Positions 63,421-64,000 of a stretch of DNA of 64,000 nt are shown piece after piece. Position 1 is the stretch's first letter. Each line of letters starts with the position of its first letter. Source of the DNA: Pararhodobacter aggregans (GTDB lineage Bacteria > Pseudomonadota > Alphaproteobacteria > Rhodobacterales > Rhodobacteraceae). The notes beneath the pieces were generated by a model. The model was not told the origin of the DNA. It saw nothing but the letters and a program-made list of their open reading frames with translations, and did not search any database. Made by a program: the position numbers and the translations under genes. Location: the NCBI RefSeq assembly GCF_003075525.1, contig NZ_QDDR01000013.1:1-64000 (forward strand), read 5' to 3'.

Positions 63421-64000
63421 CTAGGCGGGATCGTCGAAGGTCGGCGGCGCCTTGAGCGCCAGATTGGCGGCCAGCTCGGCGCCCTTGCGCATGTCGGCGC
63501 TGCTCGGCCAGGAGCCATGCGGGGCAAAGCCGTCCACGCTCGCGGCACTCACCACCTGCGACCCGTCAATCGGCCAGGCGTAATAGGTCGCCGGGGCGAA
63601 GGGCGCGACAAGCGAGTTCATGATCCGCACGACCGGCCGCCGGTGCTTGGTGCCGGTGCAATCGTTGAAGCCGCGCGCCAGCCCCTCGGGACCCTGGAGC
63701 GGCGCCCTGCCCTCGGGCAGATCGCGGTTCACGGCGACCACCTGCTCGGTCGCGCTGCGGATCTTCTCGATCAGCGCCATGAGCTGGCGCGACAGCTCGG
63801 GATACTCGGCGGTGATCTGGTCGGCCACCGCCTGCGAGCCGCGGGCAGCGGCCTCATAGGCCGCCACCCGGTCGGCCTCTTCCTCGGCGGCTTCCAGCGC
63901 GGCGACCTCGGCGCGCAGGGCCGCCGAGGCGGCGATCAGGCGCTCGGCCTGGAACTCGGCATCGGCGCGGGCGCGGCGCAGCTCGGCCACGTCCTTGCTG
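63421..64000 (-). CDS. Coiled-coil protein, 5' end outside the window
   Basis: The visible 193 residues or so begin ...SKDVAELRRARADAEFQAERLIAASAALRAEVAALEAAEEEADRVAAY, a long coiled coil, then a globular tail with FNDCTGTKHRRPVV. The frame stays open to the window edge, so the gene probably starts beyond it. It is on the same strand as the helicase and hypothetical gene. The family is unknown. Confidence 0.6.
   Translation of the reverse strand, partial: SKDVAELRRARADAEFQAERLIAASAALRAEVAALEAAEEEADRVAAYEAAARGSQAVADQITAEYPELSRQLMALIEKIRSATEQVVAVNRDLPEGRAPLQGPEGLARGFNDCTGTKHRRPVVRIMNSLVAPFAPATYYAWPIDGSQVVSAASVDGFAPHGSWPSSADMRKGAELAANLALKAPPTFDDPA

Larger units (their letters stand above)
47452..64000. 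mobile_element. Genomic island (left end visible), probably composite
   Basis: The tRNA-Pro fragment, integrase and excisionase-like gene mark the left end. The interior has low-GC genes (51,588-53,690), many orphans, a second recombinase at 56966, and a replication module with an SF3 helicase (61,323). The right end and the other att site are not visible in the window. Genes at 54,005-60,545 could belong to one or more nested insertions. Confidence 0.65.

Overview
The window is high-GC, gene-dense DNA from an alphaproteobacterium, most likely Rhodobacterales. The signs are a class I lysyl-tRNA synthetase, a DUF4167 protein, non-pyrrolysine MttB and OYE-type demethylase genes, a tripartite tricarboxylate transporter, and type-A RNase P RNA with its signature motifs. 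I cannot name the genus. No rRNA, complete tRNA or CRISPR array is present.

Bases 1-47,150 look like ordinary chromosome. In order they hold: a truncated DUF1194 gene; lysK; a TerB-like gene; dacB (PBP4-type peptidase); nadD; a methylated-amine cluster (mttB-like, LysR, OYE/N-methylproline-demethylase-like); an aldo/keto reductase; a lipoprotein; rnpB; a polyprenyl glycosylphosphotransferase; and rpmG. Next comes an auxiliary-type trpS behind what reads as a complete leaderless Trp attenuator. After it lie yjbQ-mpg, an Rrf2 regulator with a thioredoxin-reductase-like enzyme, a class I FBP aldolase, an 18-repeat MORN protein, pheS (without pheT), an MFS transporter, a degenerate GGDEF protein, rpoD and dnaG, a DUF4167 protein, prfA-prmC, a PilZ-HlyD (Alg44-like) protein, and a GntR-controlled catabolic/transport cluster (class V aminotransferase, FAD oxidoreductase, TctC, fused TctA-TctB). 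A DUF1800/DUF1501 pair ends this part.

Bases from about 47,452 to the end look like an integrated genomic island, possibly composite. The left edge is a 45-bp 3' fragment of a tRNA-Pro gene that stops at the anticodon loop. Next to it are a tyrosine integrase and an excisionase-like gene that overlaps it out of frame. Inside are small orphan genes, including two tiny Tat-exported proteins; an AT-rich 700-residue protein joining a nuclease-like core to a C-terminal SEC-C zinc motif (a defence candidate); a LysR/SDR/SMP-30 sugar- or lactone-oxidation cassette; a second small tyrosine recombinase; a hybrid histidine kinase with a dead receiver; and a GlxA-type regulator. A replication module follows, with a P4/D5-type helicase and an inverted pair of GTAACGGAT direct repeats. 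The right boundary is not visible, and the last gene runs off the window.

The observations most worth following are the attenuator in front of trpS (15,591-15,780), the SEC-C/nuclease-like gene (51,588-53,690), the tRNA-Pro att site with the overlapping xis/int pair, and the iteron-like inverted repeat beside the SF3 helicase.
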